This document shows positions 31,467-42,502 of a DNA stretch of 64,000 nucleotides, piece by piece; positions within the stretch are counted from its first letter, which is position 1; each line of letters begins with the position of its first letter. A program made the translations under genes and the position numbers. The notes under the pieces were generated by a model. The model ran no database searches, was not told the DNA's origin, and saw only the letters and a list, made by a program, of their open reading frames with translations. Source of the stretch: Phytobacter ursingii (lineage in GTDB: Bacteria; Pseudomonadota; Gammaproteobacteria; Enterobacterales; Enterobacteriaceae); the NCBI GenBank assembly GCA_901456055.1, contig CABDWT010000012.1, positions 1 to 64,000 of the forward strand, written 5' to 3'.

Positions 31467-32525
31467 ATGCTCTCAGCCATTCAACTCACGCCAGATCAGA
31501 CCTTTGAATTTCTCCTTAATGTTGCCATTACCCGCCCTGTATTTTTATGGGGAGCGCCGGGGATTGGTAAAAGCGCGCTGGTGCGACGTTTTGCTGATGA
31601 AGTCGGCATGGAGTGCGTCTCGCTACTGGGTAGCCAGCTTGCGCCAGAAGATCTGCTGGGTATTCCACAAATTGACGGGCAATGTTCGCGATTTTATCCT
31701 CCGGCAAATATCGTTCGTGATAAACCCTTCGTTTTATTCCTGGATGAGCTGAATGCCTCTTCCCATGAAATTCAGAAAGCCTTTTATTCGTTAATTCTGG
31801 AACAGCGTATTGGCGAGTATCGGCTGCCGGAAGGCACAGTCGTCATTGGCGCCGGGAACCGTGCAAAGGATGCGGCCATCGTGAAACCGATGCCTTCGGC
31901 GTTGATCAACCGCATGGTGCATATTCATCTGCGCACCGACCATCGTCAGTGGCTGCACTGGGCTATCAATGAATCCTCTATTCACCCCTGGGTTGTGGAG
32001 TACATTCAGCTACGTCCGGATCAACTCTGGAATGAGCCACCGAAGCATGAAGAACCTTTTTCGACGCCACGCAGCTGGCACATGCTTTCTGATGCCCTTA
32101 AATCGTTTGGCGAGACTATCAGTGATGAGATGCTGGAAGCGCTGATTTATGGCCTTTTATCACCCGCGCATGCGGCGAGTTTTAAGGGTTTTATCAAACA
32201 GATTCGCCAAAAACATACCGTTTCCTCCATCCTTAAAGGCGATGCGAACTGGCCGGACGATCCTGCCGATCGCGACATTCTCTATTTCCTTGCGCAATCC
32301 TTCCGGACGCATCTTTATAAAGAGCTGCCGGAAACCGACAAGACATTGCGTAATGAACACAGGCAACTTGCCATAAGAGCGAAAGATTGCCTGAAAACGC
32401 TGGCGCGAATTAGCGTTGAAATTGCGCAATCTGTCATGAGTGAAGACGAACAGGGCAAAAAGCTTCCTGCCTGGTTTTTACTGGAGGTTGCACGCGATCT
32501 TCCGCGCCTGGCGGTAAGGAATTAA
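31467..32525 (+). CDS. MoxR-type AAA+ ATPase paired with a VWA protein
   Basis: A 352-residue single-domain AAA+ ATPase. Walker A is GAPGIGKSA at residues 29-37 with Lys35; Walker B is VLFLDELN with Asp93-Glu94. The sensor-1 region reads VVIGAGNRAKD and an arginine-rich PSALINRM segment (about 147-154) is typical of MoxR ATPases. MoxR ATPases usually act with VWA-domain partners as chaperones or in assembling metal centres; the next gene encodes such a partner 5 bp downstream. The ribosome site AAGGAA is strong. E. coli K-12 has yfcC here instead. It is distinct from the RavA family by its short length and lack of a C-terminal hexamer arm. Cellular role unknown. Confidence 0.85.
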   Translation: MLSAIQLTPDQTFEFLLNVAITRPVFLWGAPGIGKSALVRRFADEVGMECVSLLGSQLAPEDLLGIPQIDGQCSRFYPPANIVRDKPFVLFLDELNASSHEIQKAFYSLILEQRIGEYRLPEGTVVIGAGNRAKDAAIVKPMPSALINRMVHIHLRTDHRQWLHWAINESSIHPWVVEYIQLRPDQLWNEPPKHEEPFSTPRSWHMLSDALKSFGETISDEMLEALIYGLLSPAHAASFKGFIKQIRQKHTVSSILKGDANWPDDPADRDILYFLAQSFRTHLYKELPETDKTLRNEHRQLAIRAKDCLKTLARISVEIAQSVMSEDEQGKKLPAWFLLEVARDLPRLAVRN

Positions 32526-32530
32526 GGACA

Positions 32531-34333
32531 ATGAAACGCAAAGCGGAGCGCAACCCTGCGCTGGATGCCTGTCAGGCCGGATTGCAGATTATCGCATTGC
32601 ATCCATTATTCTCCCCCCTTTTCGCCCACATCTATGTGCGTTTTGACCATACTCACGCGCAGGTGAGTGCGAAAAACTGGCTGGCAATCAGCAATGACGG
32701 CTATTTGTGGCTCAATGCTAAGCGTCATGCCCGGCCAGAACAATGGGCACGAATGGTTGCCCAGGCGCTGACGGCGCTGGGGTTTGGTTATATAACGCCC
32801 CGGACGCCTGCGACAACCTGGGAGCTGGCAGTACTGATAGCCGCGATGCATTTTTGCGAAGGGTTAAAAATCGGTCCGTTGCCTGAAGAGTTGCAGTCTT
32901 ACCTTTTTCCGCAAGCGATCCACAGCGACGCTGAGCTTTTGTTTCGCCAGTTGCAGGAAGAGGTCATTCCGGAATCCCTTGCCCGCTGGCAGAGCATTTA
33001 TTGCGGCGAGCAACGTCATTTTGTCTACGTTGAAAAATCATCGCGCTATCACGCCGTTAACTGGCAGGAACTGCTGGCGGATGGCCTGAGCAATAGCGTC
33101 AGCCAGGCACTCGAACAGGTCGGGGGATACCAGCCGCAGCAGGGGCAGAAATATAAGCTGACGTTAGCGCAGAAAGCCCGGCAACAGATAATGACCCTTT
33201 ATCCTTTACTGGGTGCGCTGGCGGCAGGATTCGACATTGAAGAAGATGCGACGTTATGCAGCCAGTATGATATTGCCGTGGCGGCGATTGACGTCGGGAT
33301 TGGCAAAATCTGGATCAACCCGACGGCCCGCTTAACCCAGGCGGAGATGCTATTTGTTTTTGCCCACGAGTTGTTACATGCCGGATTAAACCATGCCTCC
33401 CGTCGCCGCGGACGCGATGCGGAACTGTGGAACGTGGCCTGCGATTTTATCATCAACGACTGGCTTATTGAGATGCAGGTGGGGGCGCCGCCGGAACTGG
33501 GATTGCTCTATGACGCTCAGTTCAGGGGAATGTCGGCAGAAGAAATTTATGATTCGCTCGCCATGGATATGCGCCGATCACGCAAGCTTATCACCCTGAG
33601 AGGCAGGGCGGGGGGCGATATCCTGGGTGAGGGTGGCGATCCGCGATTTATGAATGCCGAGGCCTACTGTCGTCGGGCCTTGTATCAGGGAATGGAACGT
33701 TGTCTGTATGGGCAGAGCCGGGGGACGTTGCCTGCCGGATTGATTGAAGAAATTCGCAGCCTGGCGCAGCCACCTGTACCGTGGGATGTCGCCCTGGCTG
33801 AGTGGTTCGATGAGCATTTCCCGCCACCTGAGCGACGTCGTACCTGGGCGCGTCCGTCTCGCCGCCAGAGTGCGACACCGCATATTCCCCGGCCGGCCAT
33901 TCAGCCCCCGACAGAAGAAGAAAGACATTCGCGCGTTTTTGGCGTCGTTCTGGATACGTCCGGATCAATGGATCCTCAGTTGCTGGGCAAGGCGCTTGGC
34001 GCCATCGCCAGTTATTCACTGGCGCGCGAGGTGTTTGCCGTGCGCTTTATTTGTTGTGACGCAAAAGCTTACGATCGCGGGTGGGTTCAGCCGGAACAAC
34101 TTCTTCACCATTTTACGCTGCAAGGGCGAGGCGGTACCGTTTTGCAGCCTGGTATTGAATTACTGGATAGCCTGGCGTTGCGCGGAGATTTCCCGCGGGG
34201 CGGACCGCTACTGATTATTACCGACGGGTTTTGCGAGAATGATGTTTCGGTGAAAATGGAGCATGCCTGGTTATTGCCACAGAATCGTCGACTGCCCTTT
34301 GTCCCCCGAGGAAAGGTGTTTTCACTCAGCTAA
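32531..34333 (+). CDS. VWA-like protein with HEXXH metallopeptidase-like domain
   Basis: A 600-residue cytoplasmic protein (no signal peptide or membrane span seen). A central region carries the zinc-site motif HELLH with His279, Glu280 and His283, followed by NHASRRRGRDAELWNVACDF, as in DUF2201 N-terminal domains. The C-terminal VWA-like domain (about 465-600) has the MIDAS motif DTSGSM (475-480) and ends LPFVPRGKVFSL, the usual family end, so it is complete. The first 200 residues are a poorly recognised helical extension. The ribosome site AAGGA overlaps the stop of the ATPase gene, so the two are coupled. Likely a substrate of, or adaptor for, the ATPase; whether the HEXXH site cleaves protein is not known. 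Confidence 0.82.
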   Translation: MKRKAERNPALDACQAGLQIIALHPLFSPLFAHIYVRFDHTHAQVSAKNWLAISNDGYLWLNAKRHARPEQWARMVAQALTALGFGYITPRTPATTWELAVLIAAMHFCEGLKIGPLPEELQSYLFPQAIHSDAELLFRQLQEEVIPESLARWQSIYCGEQRHFVYVEKSSRYHAVNWQELLADGLSNSVSQALEQVGGYQPQQGQKYKLTLAQKARQQIMTLYPLLGALAAGFDIEEDATLCSQYDIAVAAIDVGIGKIWINPTARLTQAEMLFVFAHELLHAGLNHASRRRGRDAELWNVACDFIINDWLIEMQVGAPPELGLLYDAQFRGMSAEEIYDSLAMDMRRSRKLITLRGRAGGDILGEGGDPRFMNAEAYCRRALYQGMERCLYGQSRGTLPAGLIEEIRSLAQPPVPWDVALAEWFDEHFPPPERRRTWARPSRRQSATPHIPRPAIQPPTEEERHSRVFGVVLDTSGSMDPQLLGKALGAIASYSLAREVFAVRFICCDAKAYDRGWVQPEQLLHHFTLQGRGGTVLQPGIELLDSLALRGDFPRGGPLLIITDGFCENDVSVKMEHAWLLPQNRRLPFVPRGKVFSLS

Positions 34334-34363
34334 AAAAAAGCTCCTGCATGCAGGAGCTTTTTT
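34333..34363. terminator. Bidirectional terminator between the VWA gene and pta
   Basis: AAAAAAAGCTCCTGC pairs with GCAGGAGCTTTTTT around AT; both strands end in T runs. Perfectly self-complementary AGCTCCTGCATGCAGGAGCT core. Confidence 0.92.
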
Positions 34364-34376
34364 CAGTTTACGGCAC

Positions 34377-36518
34377 TTATTTCTGCTGAGCAGACTGAAT
34401 CGCAGTCAATGCGATGGTGTAGACGATATCGTCAACCAGTGCGCCACGTGACAGGTCGTTAACCGGTTTGCGCATACCCTGCAGCATCGGCCCGATGGAG
34501 ATCAGGTCAGCAGAACGCTGTACCGCTTTGTAGGTGGTGTTACCGGTGTTCAGATCCGGAAAGATGAACACGGTAGCGCGACCTGCAACCGGCGAATTCG
34601 GCGCTTTGGATTTCGCAACGTCGGCCATAACGGCGGCGTCGTACTGCAGCGGACCGTCGATAACCAGATCCGGGCGTTTTTCCTGCGCCAGACGGGTTGC
34701 TTCGCGGACTTTCTCAACATCGCTACCCGCGCCGGAGTTACCGGTAGAGTAGGAGAGCATCGCCACGCGCGGTTCGATGCCAAAGGCAGCAGCGGAATCA
34801 GCAGACTGAATCGCGATTTCTGCCAGTTGCTCAGCGGTCGGATCCGGGTTGATTGCGCAGTCACCGTAAACGTAAACCTGTTCCGGCAACAGCATAAAGA
34901 ACACGGAAGAGACCAGAGAGCTACCCGGTGCTGTTTTGATCAACTGCAGCGGCGGACGAATGGTGTTCGCGGTAGTGTGAACCGCGCCGGAGACCAGACC
35001 ATCAACTTCGTCCTGTTCCAGCATCAGGGTACCCAGAACAACGTTGTCTTCCAGTTGTTCGCGGGCAACCGCTTCGGTCATACCCTTGCTCTTACGCAGT
35101 TCGACCAGGCGGGCAACGTAGCTTTCACGTACCACTTCCGGATCAACAATTTCGATGCCCGTGCCCAGTTCAACGCCCTGAGCCGCAGCAACGCGATTGA
35201 TCTCTTCCGGGTTACCCAGAAGAACACAGGTGGCGATACCACGTTCAGCACAGATAGCGGCCGCTTTAACGGTACGCGGTTCGTCGCCTTCTGGCAGCAC
35301 AACGCGTTTACCGGCTTTACGTGCCAGCTCGGTCAGCTGATAACGGAAGGCAGGCGGAGAGAGGCGACGGCTACGTTCAGAGGTAGCGGTCAGAGACTCG
35401 ATCCAGTCGGCATTGATGTAGCTGGCAACGTATTCCTGCACTTTCTCAATACGCTGATGGTCATCAACCGGTACTTCCAGGTTAAAGCTCTGCAGGCTCA
35501 GAGAGGTCTGCCAGGTGTTGGTGTCAACCATGAATACCGGCAGGCCGGTTTCAAATGCGCGTTCACACAGCTTAGCAACACGCGGATCCATTTCGTATGC
35601 ACCGGTCAGCAGGATCGCGCCGATTTCAACACCGTTCATTGCGGCCAGGCATGCTGCTACCAGCACGTCCGGACGGTCTGCGGATGTCACCAGCAGAGAG
35701 CCAGCGCGGAAGTGTTCCAGCATGTGCGGAATGCTACGCGCACAGAAGGTCACGGATTTCACGCGACGGGTGCTGATTTCGCCTTCGTTGACTATGGTTG
35801 CGTTCAGGTGACGCGCCATGTCGATTGCACGGGTCGCAATCAGGTCGAAGCTCCACGGCACTGCGCCGAGTACCGGCAGCGGGCTGGAAGCCGCCAGGCT
35901 TACCGGATCAACTTTAATGACTTTCGCTTTAGACGAGTCATCAAAGATTTCAGACAGGTCCGGGCGAGTACGACCCTGATCGTCAACCGGCGCGTTCAGT
36001 TTGTTAACGATAACGCCGGTGATGTTGGTATTTTTCGCGCCGCCAAAGCTGCTGCGGGTCAGTTCGATACGCTCTTTCAGCTGTTCCTGAGTATCGGTGC
36101 CCTGAGACATCACGAACACGATTTCCGCATTCAGGGTTTTTGCGATTTCAAAGTTCAGCGACTGAGCAAATTGATGTTTGCGAGTCGGGACCAGACCTTC
36201 AACCAGCACAACCTCAGCGTCTTTGCTGTTCTCGTGGTAGCGTGCGACGATTTCTTCCATCAGCACGTCTTTCTGATTGCTGGAGAGCAGGGACTCAACG
36301 TAGCTCATCTTCAACGGTTCTGCCGCTGGCAGGCCAGAGTTGGTGCGTACGATGGTGGTGGTCTGGTCTGGCGCATCGCCGCCAGCGCGTGGCTGGGCGA
36401 TAGGTTTAAAGACGCTCAGACGAACGCCTTTGCGTTCCATAGCACGGATCACGCCCAGGCTGACGCTGGTCAGACCGACGCTGGTTCCGGTAGGGATCAG
36501 CATGATAATACGGGACAC
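34377..36518 (-). CDS. pta: Phosphate acetyltransferase
   Basis: Interconverts acetyl-CoA + phosphate and acetyl phosphate + CoA; with AckA it makes acetate during overflow and fermentation. The 713-residue long form has an N-terminal BioD-like P-loop-type domain ([20 protein letters not shown]), a central DRTGG domain (about 220-340) and the C-terminal catalytic PTA domain (from about 390; ALRGSRGLCS-like active region and [10 protein letters not shown] near 617). Follows ackA in the same direction after 63 bp that hold a hairpin. Confidence 0.98.
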   Translation of the reverse strand: MSRIIMLIPTGTSVGLTSVSLGVIRAMERKGVRLSVFKPIAQPRAGGDAPDQTTTIVRTNSGLPAAEPLKMSYVESLLSSNQKDVLMEEIVARYHENSKDAEVVLVEGLVPTRKHQFAQSLNFEIAKTLNAEIVFVMSQGTDTQEQLKERIELTRSSFGGAKNTNITGVIVNKLNAPVDDQGRTRPDLSEIFDDSSKAKVIKVDPVSLAASSPLPVLGAVPWSFDLIATRAIDMARHLNATIVNEGEISTRRVKSVTFCARSIPHMLEHFRAGSLLVTSADRPDVLVAACLAAMNGVEIGAILLTGAYEMDPRVAKLCERAFETGLPVFMVDTNTWQTSLSLQSFNLEVPVDDHQRIEKVQEYVASYINADWIESLTATSERSRRLSPPAFRYQLTELARKAGKRVVLPEGDEPRTVKAAAICAERGIATCVLLGNPEEINRVAAAQGVELGTGIEIVDPEVVRESYVARLVELRKSKGMTEAVAREQLEDNVVLGTLMLEQDEVDGLVSGAVHTTANTIRPPLQLIKTAPGSSLVSSVFFMLLPEQVYVYGDCAINPDPTAEQLAEIAIQSADSAAAFGIEPRVAMLSYSTGNSGAGSDVEKVREATRLAQEKRPDLVIDGPLQYDAAVMADVAKSKAPNSPVAGRATVFIFPDLNTGNTTYKAVQRSADLISIGPMLQGMRKPVNDLSRGALVDDIVYTIALTAIQSAQQK

Positions 36519-36553
36519 GGTTTATCCTCTTTGTTTGGCGAGTGACAAAACAG

Positions 36554-36576
36554 CACCGCCAGCTAAGCTGGCGGTG
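36554..36576 (-). promoter_or_regulatory. Hairpin in the ackA-pta gap
   Basis: CACCGCCAGC pairs perfectly with GCTGGCGGTG around three bases. On the minus strand it is followed by CTGTTTTG, a weak T tract, so it may partly terminate or stabilise the ackA message and lower pta relative to ackA. Confidence 0.6.
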
Positions 36577-36581
36577 TGATA

Positions 36582-37784
36582 TCAGGCAGTCAGACGGCTC
36601 GCGTCTTGCGCGATGACCAGTTCTTCGTTGGTTGGGATAACCACCGCAGGACGGGTACCTTCTTTGTTGATGAAACCTGATTTGCCGAAACGCGCGGCCA
36701 GGTTACGTTCGTGATCAACCTCGAAGCCCAGAACGCCCAGTTTGCCCAGGGACAGTTCGCGCACCATTGCTGCGTTCTCACCGATACCGCCGGTGAACAC
36801 AACCGCATCCAGACGACCATCCATCAGCGCAGTGTAAGAGCCGATGTATTTCGCCAGACGGTGGCAGTAAACGTCCATTGCACGTTTTGCGTCTTCTTTA
36901 TCTTTGTAGTTATCTTCTACATAACGGCAGTCGCTGGTGACTTCGGTCAGGCCCAGCAGGCCAGACTCTTTGGTCAGCATTTTGTTGATAGCTTCAACGC
37001 TCATGCCCAGGGTGTCATGCAGGTGGAAAATGATAGCCGGGTCGATATCACCAGAACGGGTACCCATGACCAGACCTTCCAGCGGGGTAAGACCCATGGA
37101 GGTATCAACGCATTTACCGTTGCGGATGGCGGATACAGAACCACCGTTGCCCAGGTGGCAGGTGATGATGTTCAGTTCTTCAACCGGTTTGTTCAGAACT
37201 TTAGCGGCTTCCTGCGTCACATAGTAGTGGCTGGTACCGTGAGCGCCATAACGACGAACGCCGTGCTCTTTGTATAATTTGTACGGCAGAGCATAGAGGT
37301 AAGACTCTTCCGGCATGGTGGTGTGGAATGCGGTGTCGAAAACGGCAACGTTTTTCTCTTTCAGGCTCGGGAAAGATTTCAGTGCTTCCGCGATGCCGAT
37401 CAGGTGAGCCGGGTTGTGCAGCGGTGCGAAGGAGGCTGCATCTTTAATGCCCTGAATAACGGACTCATCGATAACCACGGAACTGGTGTATTTTTCACCA
37501 CCGTGCACGATACGGTGACCGATTGCTGTCAGTTGTGCGGACAGTTCTGGTTTTTGTGCCAGAATAGTGTTAACGATAAAGTTCAGCGCTTCACTGTGAG
37601 CGGCACCTGCACCTAAAGCCGCTTCTTGTTTACCGCCGTCAATTTTCCATTTGATACGCGCTTCAGGAAGATGGAAACATTCGGCTAAACCAGAAAGGTA
37701 CTCTTCACCGTTGGCTGCATCGATGATCGCGAATTTCAGTGAGGAGCTACCGCAGTTCAGAACCAGTACTAACTTACTCGACAT
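36582..37784 (-). CDS. ackA: Acetate kinase
   Basis: Makes ATP and acetate from acetyl phosphate and ADP, reversibly. N-terminal [17 protein letters not shown] (about residues 5-21) is the signature of the acetate kinase/sugar kinase fold, with [11 protein letters not shown] (about 88-98) and a C-terminal [15 protein letters not shown]. 400 residues, the E. coli length. Divergent from yfbV across a 337-bp gap. Confidence 0.98.
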   Translation of the reverse strand: MSSKLVLVLNCGSSSLKFAIIDAANGEEYLSGLAECFHLPEARIKWKIDGGKQEAALGAGAAHSEALNFIVNTILAQKPELSAQLTAIGHRIVHGGEKYTSSVVIDESVIQGIKDAASFAPLHNPAHLIGIAEALKSFPSLKEKNVAVFDTAFHTTMPEESYLYALPYKLYKEHGVRRYGAHGTSHYYVTQEAAKVLNKPVEELNIITCHLGNGGSVSAIRNGKCVDTSMGLTPLEGLVMGTRSGDIDPAIIFHLHDTLGMSVEAINKMLTKESGLLGLTEVTSDCRYVEDNYKDKEDAKRAMDVYCHRLAKYIGSYTALMDGRLDAVVFTGGIGENAAMVRELSLGKLGVLGFEVDHERNLAARFGKSGFINKEGTRPAVVIPTNEELVIAQDASRLTA

Positions 37785-38121
37785 GGAAGTACCTATTTAT
37801 GATACGTGGCTAAAAAAACGTCAGTGAGTCTCACAGAATAACGGATGATGACGCTGACATTTATGATTAACATCATGCCTGATTAATTTTCTGGCATGAT
37901 GGAAAGAATACTTAAGATTTTATGCCATTTTGCGCAAATTTCAGACAGTGGCATAATGGACTTCAAAGTTGACGAGCGACCACACTTCGTCTACGGCCTG
38001 TTAAGGCAGGCACAGGATACCTGATACCGTGCGCATTTGACAAAAAATTTTAACGATGTCATGCACAGTTGTTGTTTTGCACAATTATTTTAATTTTTAT
38101 ATGTGAAGTTGAGGTAACGCC
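37785..38121. promoter_or_regulatory. ackA / yfbV divergent control region
   Basis: This 337-bp gap holds two nested inverted repeats with a shared core: CATCATGCC/GGCATGATG (37871-37879, 37893-37901) and TTATGCCA/TGGCATAA (37920-37927, 37949-37956). A consensus -35 TTGACA (38037-38042) faces yfbV but its -10 is poor. No small gene seen. Confidence 0.5.
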
Positions 38122-38577
38122 ATGTCCACTTCAGAAAATCGCCCCGTAAGTTTTTTTGGATTGTTTCGTCGCGGGCAGCACTATGCGAAGACCTGGCCCA
38201 TGGAAAAAAGCCTCGCCCCGCTATTTATAGAAAATCGGACTATACGCGCCACCCGTTATGCCATTCGCTTTATGCCGCCCGTTGCTGTGTTTACGCTGTG
38301 CTGGCAAATCGCCCTTGGCGGCCAGTTAGGCCCGGCTGTCGCTACTGCCCTGTTTGCCCTTAGCCTGCCAATGCAAGGGCTGTGGTGGCTGGGTAAGCGT
38401 TCCGTCACGCCTTTGCCCCCAACAATTCTTCATTGGTTTTATGAAGTCCGCGGTAAATTGCAGGAAGCGGGTCAGGCACTGGCGCCTGTCGAAGGCAAAC
38501 CCGACTATCAGGCATTAGCTGACACGCTTAAGCGCGCCTTCAAACAACTCGATAAAACTTTCCTTGATGACTTGTGA
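38122..38577 (+). CDS. yfbV: UPF0208 inner-membrane protein YfbV
   Basis: A 151-residue protein with two hydrophobic segments (about residues 48-65 and 72-90) and a charged helical C-terminus. It matches the YfbV family, reported to affect chromosomal macrodomain insulation of Ter (with MatP-related phenotypes), though the mechanism is unclear. Divergent from ackA; followed by a terminator. Confidence 0.94.
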   Translation: MSTSENRPVSFFGLFRRGQHYAKTWPMEKSLAPLFIENRTIRATRYAIRFMPPVAVFTLCWQIALGGQLGPAVATALFALSLPMQGLWWLGKRSVTPLPPTILHWFYEVRGKLQEAGQALAPVEGKPDYQALADTLKRAFKQLDKTFLDDL

Positions 38578-38581
38578 TTGA

Positions 38582-39166
<585 letters not shown>

Positions 39167-39176
39167 GGAGGCTCGC

Positions 39177-39836
39177 GTGCAGTGCAAAGCATTTCTGTTT
39201 GACCTGGATGGCACCCTGGTAAATTCGTTGCCCGTTGTAGAGCGGTCATGGTGTCGTTGGGCTGACCGCTTCGGCATCGATCATGACGACGTGTTGAATT
39301 TTATCCATGGCAAACAGGCCATAACTTCGTTACGTCACTTTATGGCCGGTCGCTCCGAAGAGGACATTGCAGCGGAGTTCACCTGGCTTGAGGATATTGA
39401 AGCGACGGATACCGAAGGTATTGTAGCCTTGCCCGGCGCGCTTGAGTTATTGCACCATCTCAATGAGTCCCATATCCCGTGGGGGATTGTGACGTCGGGA
39501 TCCATCCCTGTTGCTCATGCTCGCCACCGCGCCGCGGGTTTGCCGATGCCGGACGTGTTTGTCACGGCAGAGCAGGTTACCCGTGGCAAACCTGAGCCGG
39601 ATCCGTATCTCCTTGGGGCAAGACTGCTTGGTTTGCCGCCGCAAGAGTGTGTGGTGGTGGAAGATGCAGGTGCCGGCGTGCTTTCTGGCCTGGCGGCTGA
39701 TTGCCATGTCATCGCGGTGAATGTACCTGCCGATTCGCCGCGCCTGGATGAGGCGGACTTCGTGCTTACTCGCCTGGATGAAGTGGCCGTGGCAAAGCAG
39801 CCTGATGGTTGGGTCATTGTCAGAAGAAAAGCCTGA
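39177..39836 (+). CDS. hxpA: HAD-family hexitol/sugar phosphatase HxpA (YfbT)
   Basis: Dephosphorylates sugar phosphates such as hexitol 6-phosphates. HAD motifs: FDLDGTLVNS (motif I, residues 7-16), IVTSGS (motif II) and the GKPEPDPYLLG / VVVEDAGAGV pair (motifs III-IV). I start at GTG 39177 (VQCKAFLFDLDG), 6 bp after a perfect GAGGAG; the ATG at 39138 lies inside yfbU and lacks a ribosome site. 219 residues, slightly longer at the C-terminus than E. coli. Confidence 0.93.
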   Translation: MQCKAFLFDLDGTLVNSLPVVERSWCRWADRFGIDHDDVLNFIHGKQAITSLRHFMAGRSEEDIAAEFTWLEDIEATDTEGIVALPGALELLHHLNESHIPWGIVTSGSIPVAHARHRAAGLPMPDVFVTAEQVTRGKPEPDPYLLGARLLGLPPQECVVVEDAGAGVLSGLAADCHVIAVNVPADSPRLDEADFVLTRLDEVAVAKQPDGWVIVRRKA

Positions 39837-39911
39837 GTCATGATGTCGCCCCGCACCGTCGGGGCTTTTTTATGGCAAGATGAATCACCCCATTTTAAAC
39901 AAGGACATGTT

Positions 39912-41744
39912 GTGAACGGTGAGCTTATCTGGGTGTTATGCCTGTTGATGATAGCTGTCGTCCTCTTTGCGACGGGTAAAGTGCGCATGGATGCTGTGGC
40001 GTTACTGATCATTGTGGCGTTTATTCTGAGCGGGACGTTGACGATGACCGAGGCGTTGTCGGGTTTTAGCGATCCCAACGTTATTTTGATCGCAGCGCTT
40101 TTCATCATTGGTGACGGACTGGTACGCACCGGGGTGGCGACCAGCATGGGGTCATGGCTGGTAAAAATGGCCGGCAGCAGCGAAATCAAAATGCTGGTTC
40201 TGCTGATGCTCACCGTTGCAGGATTGGGCGCTTTTATGAGTTCCTCTGGCGTGGTGGCTATCTTCATTCCGGTGGTGCTCAGCGTCTGTATGCGTATGCA
40301 AATTTCTCCCTCCCGTTTAATGATGCCGCTCAGTTTTGCCGGGCTTATCAGCGGAATGATGACGCTGGTGGCGACGCCGCCAAACCTGGTGGTCAACAGT
40401 GAACTCCTGCGTGAGGGGTTGACCGGATTTAGTTTTTTTAGCGTTACGCCGCTGGGGCTGGTGATTTTGCTGATGGGCATTGTCTATATGCTGCTGATGC
40501 GCTTTATGCTTAAAAGCGAAAAAGAAGAGAGTCAACGTGACGGCTGGAAACGGCGTTCTTTCCGCGATTTGATTAAAGAATATCGGCTTACAGGGCGTGC
40601 AAGGCGGCTGGCCATTCGCCCTGGATCGCCTTTAATTGGCCAGCGACTGGATGATCTGAAACTGCGTGAACGCTATGGCGCAAATGTTATCGGCGTTGAA
40701 CGCTGGCGGCGCTTTCGGCGAGTGATTGTCAATGTTAATGGGGTATCAGAATTTCGCGCCCGCGATGTTTTACTCATTGATATGTCCGCCGCAGATGTCG
40801 ATTTACGCCAATTCTGCGCCGAACAACTGCTCGAACCGATGATTTTGCGCGGTGAATACTTTTCCGACCAGGCGCTGGATGTGGGGATGGCGGAGGTTTC
40901 GCCGATACCCGAGACCGAACTGTTAGGCAAAACCGTACGTGAAATTGGCTTTCGTACTCGTTACGGATTAAACGTGGTTGGGCTGAAACGTGATGGCGAG
41001 GCGATGTCTGGCGTCGTTGTTGATGAACCCCTGCAACTCGGGGATATTTTATTAGTGGTCGGTAACTGGAAATTAATTAGCCAGTTGGGCCAGAAAGGAC
41101 GAGAGTTTCTGGTGCTCAATATGCCCGTGGAAGAGAGTGCTGTCTCTCCTGCGCATAGCCAGGCACCTCATGCCATATTCTGCCTGGTGCTGATGGTTGC
41201 ACTGATGTTGACAGATGAAATTCCCAACCCGGTGGCGGCGATCATGGCCTGCCTGTTGATGGGGAAATTCCGTTGTATTGATGCTGAGAGCGCCTATAAG
41301 GCCATTCACTGGCCAAGCCTTATTCTGATCATCGGGATGATGCCTTTCGCACTGGCGTTACAAAAAACGGGTGGGGTGGATCTGGTCGTTAAAGCCTTAC
41401 TCGATTTCGGCGGCAGCTATGGGCCATATATGATGCTGGTGTGCCTGTTTGTCTTGTGCGCCACGATCGGGCTATTTATCTCTAACACCGCGACGGCGGT
41501 CTTAATGGCGCCTATTGCGCTGGCGACGGCAAAATCGATGGGGGTCTCACCTTATCCCTTCGCGATGGTTGTCGCGATGGCCGCCTCGGCAGCATTTATG
41601 ACGCCGGTATCATCACCGGTCAATACACTGGTTCTGGGTCCCGGCAATTATCAATTCAGCGACTTCGTTAAAATCGGCGTGCCTTTTACCCTGCTTGTCA
41701 TGGGAGTATGTGTCGTGCTGATCCCTGTCCTGTTTCCGTTTTAA
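39912..41744 (+). CDS. yfbS: SLC13/DASS-type transporter YfbS with two RCK_C domains
   Basis: A 610-residue inner-membrane protein: about 11 hydrophobic segments split by a cytoplasmic pair of TrkA-C (RCK_C) domains (about residues 215-400; [20 protein letters not shown] and [20 protein letters not shown] mark the two). Family motifs [13 protein letters not shown] and [16 protein letters not shown] are present. Starts at GTG 39912 (VNGELIWVL) with AAGGACA upstream; the ATG at 39840 would add 24 residues unlike the family. Substrate unknown; relatives carry sulfate, dicarboxylates or citrate. Confidence 0.93.
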   Translation: MNGELIWVLCLLMIAVVLFATGKVRMDAVALLIIVAFILSGTLTMTEALSGFSDPNVILIAALFIIGDGLVRTGVATSMGSWLVKMAGSSEIKMLVLLMLTVAGLGAFMSSSGVVAIFIPVVLSVCMRMQISPSRLMMPLSFAGLISGMMTLVATPPNLVVNSELLREGLTGFSFFSVTPLGLVILLMGIVYMLLMRFMLKSEKEESQRDGWKRRSFRDLIKEYRLTGRARRLAIRPGSPLIGQRLDDLKLRERYGANVIGVERWRRFRRVIVNVNGVSEFRARDVLLIDMSAADVDLRQFCAEQLLEPMILRGEYFSDQALDVGMAEVSPIPETELLGKTVREIGFRTRYGLNVVGLKRDGEAMSGVVVDEPLQLGDILLVVGNWKLISQLGQKGREFLVLNMPVEESAVSPAHSQAPHAIFCLVLMVALMLTDEIPNPVAAIMACLLMGKFRCIDAESAYKAIHWPSLILIIGMMPFALALQKTGGVDLVVKALLDFGGSYGPYMMLVCLFVLCATIGLFISNTATAVLMAPIALATAKSMGVSPYPFAMVVAMAASAAFMTPVSSPVNTLVLGPGNYQFSDFVKIGVPFTLLVMGVCVVLIPVLFPF

Positions 41745-41747
41745 CGT

Positions 41748-41785
41748 TTATCCCGGCGGCAATGCGATCGCCGGGATAAGTTTTT
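41748..41785. terminator. Convergent terminator between yfbS and yfbR
   Basis: TTATCCCGGCG (41748-41758) pairs perfectly with CGCCGGGATAA (41769-41779), followed by GTTTTT. Confidence 0.88.
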
Positions 41786-41821
41786 CGGACAGTGGGTAAG
41801 GTCCGCTGTGGAAGACGCGTA

Positions 41822-42421
41822 TTAAAGCGGAGAATCCTGGCTTATTTCGTCCAGCGATAAATGGAAACTGGGTACAAAAACTTGCATGAAGTAATCCATT
41901 TCCGGACTTCGACGGGCATCCAGGGTTTTCTCCAGCCGCGATTTTGCCAGCATAAATTCATTATTTCCGGCAGACAATTCTTCAAGACACTTTAGATATG
42001 CGCAGAGTGCATCAGCTTGTTTAACGATCAATTTTTCATCAGCACTGTAATAATGTTCATCGATCAGCGCAGAGAATATATCGCGTAGTTCTTCCGGTAC
42101 CATCTCAACCAGCTTCTGCTGGGCAATTTTTTCGATGGCTTTATATTCCTGGGCGATTTGCGAATTGAAGTATTTTACTGGGGTAGGTAAATCACCGGTC
42201 AATACTTCCGAGGCATCATGATACATCGCTAACAGCGCGATTCGCTCCGCATTAACCTGACCACCGAATTTGCGATTTTTAATCGCCGCCAGTGCATGTG
42301 CCACCATGGCGACCTGCAGACTATGTTCGGAGACGTTCTCGGTACGCACATTGCGCATCAGCGGCCAACGGTTGATTAATTTGAGACGGGAGAGGTGCGC
42401 GAAGAAATGGCTTTGACTCAT
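41822..42421 (-). CDS. yfbR: 5'-deoxynucleotidase YfbR
   Basis: HD-domain phosphohydrolase that removes phosphate from dAMP, dCMP, dGTP-derived and other 5'-dNMPs; part of an alternative dCTP-to-dUMP route. Metal-binding residues: His33 in [14 protein letters not shown] at about 68-69 in [21 protein letters not shown], and a later Asp in [12 protein letters not shown]. 199 residues, the E. coli length. Same direction as alaA, 81 bp downstream. Confidence 0.96.
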   Translation of the reverse strand: MSQSHFFAHLSRLKLINRWPLMRNVRTENVSEHSLQVAMVAHALAAIKNRKFGGQVNAERIALLAMYHDASEVLTGDLPTPVKYFNSQIAQEYKAIEKIAQQKLVEMVPEELRDIFSALIDEHYYSADEKLIVKQADALCAYLKCLEELSAGNNEFMLAKSRLEKTLDARRSPEMDYFMQVFVPSFHLSLDEISQDSPL

Positions 42422-42502
42422 AGTTAACCTTGTCTGTTACTGCGACGGTGAGTCATTGTGCGCAGAGAGTGGGGGAAGATGCAAATCCTCCCCCTGACAC
42501 AA

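Noticed and set aside
31467-34333. Anti-phage defence island
   Set aside because: The AAA+/VWA pair alone is suggestive, but no nuclease, toxin, sensor or other defence gene lies beside it and flanks are core genes, so I report it only as a system of unknown role.
34827-36545. 572-codon open frame opposite pta on the plus strand
   Set aside because: It is the antisense shadow of pta: no ribosome site or domain signature, and the minus strand encodes a full conserved enzyme.
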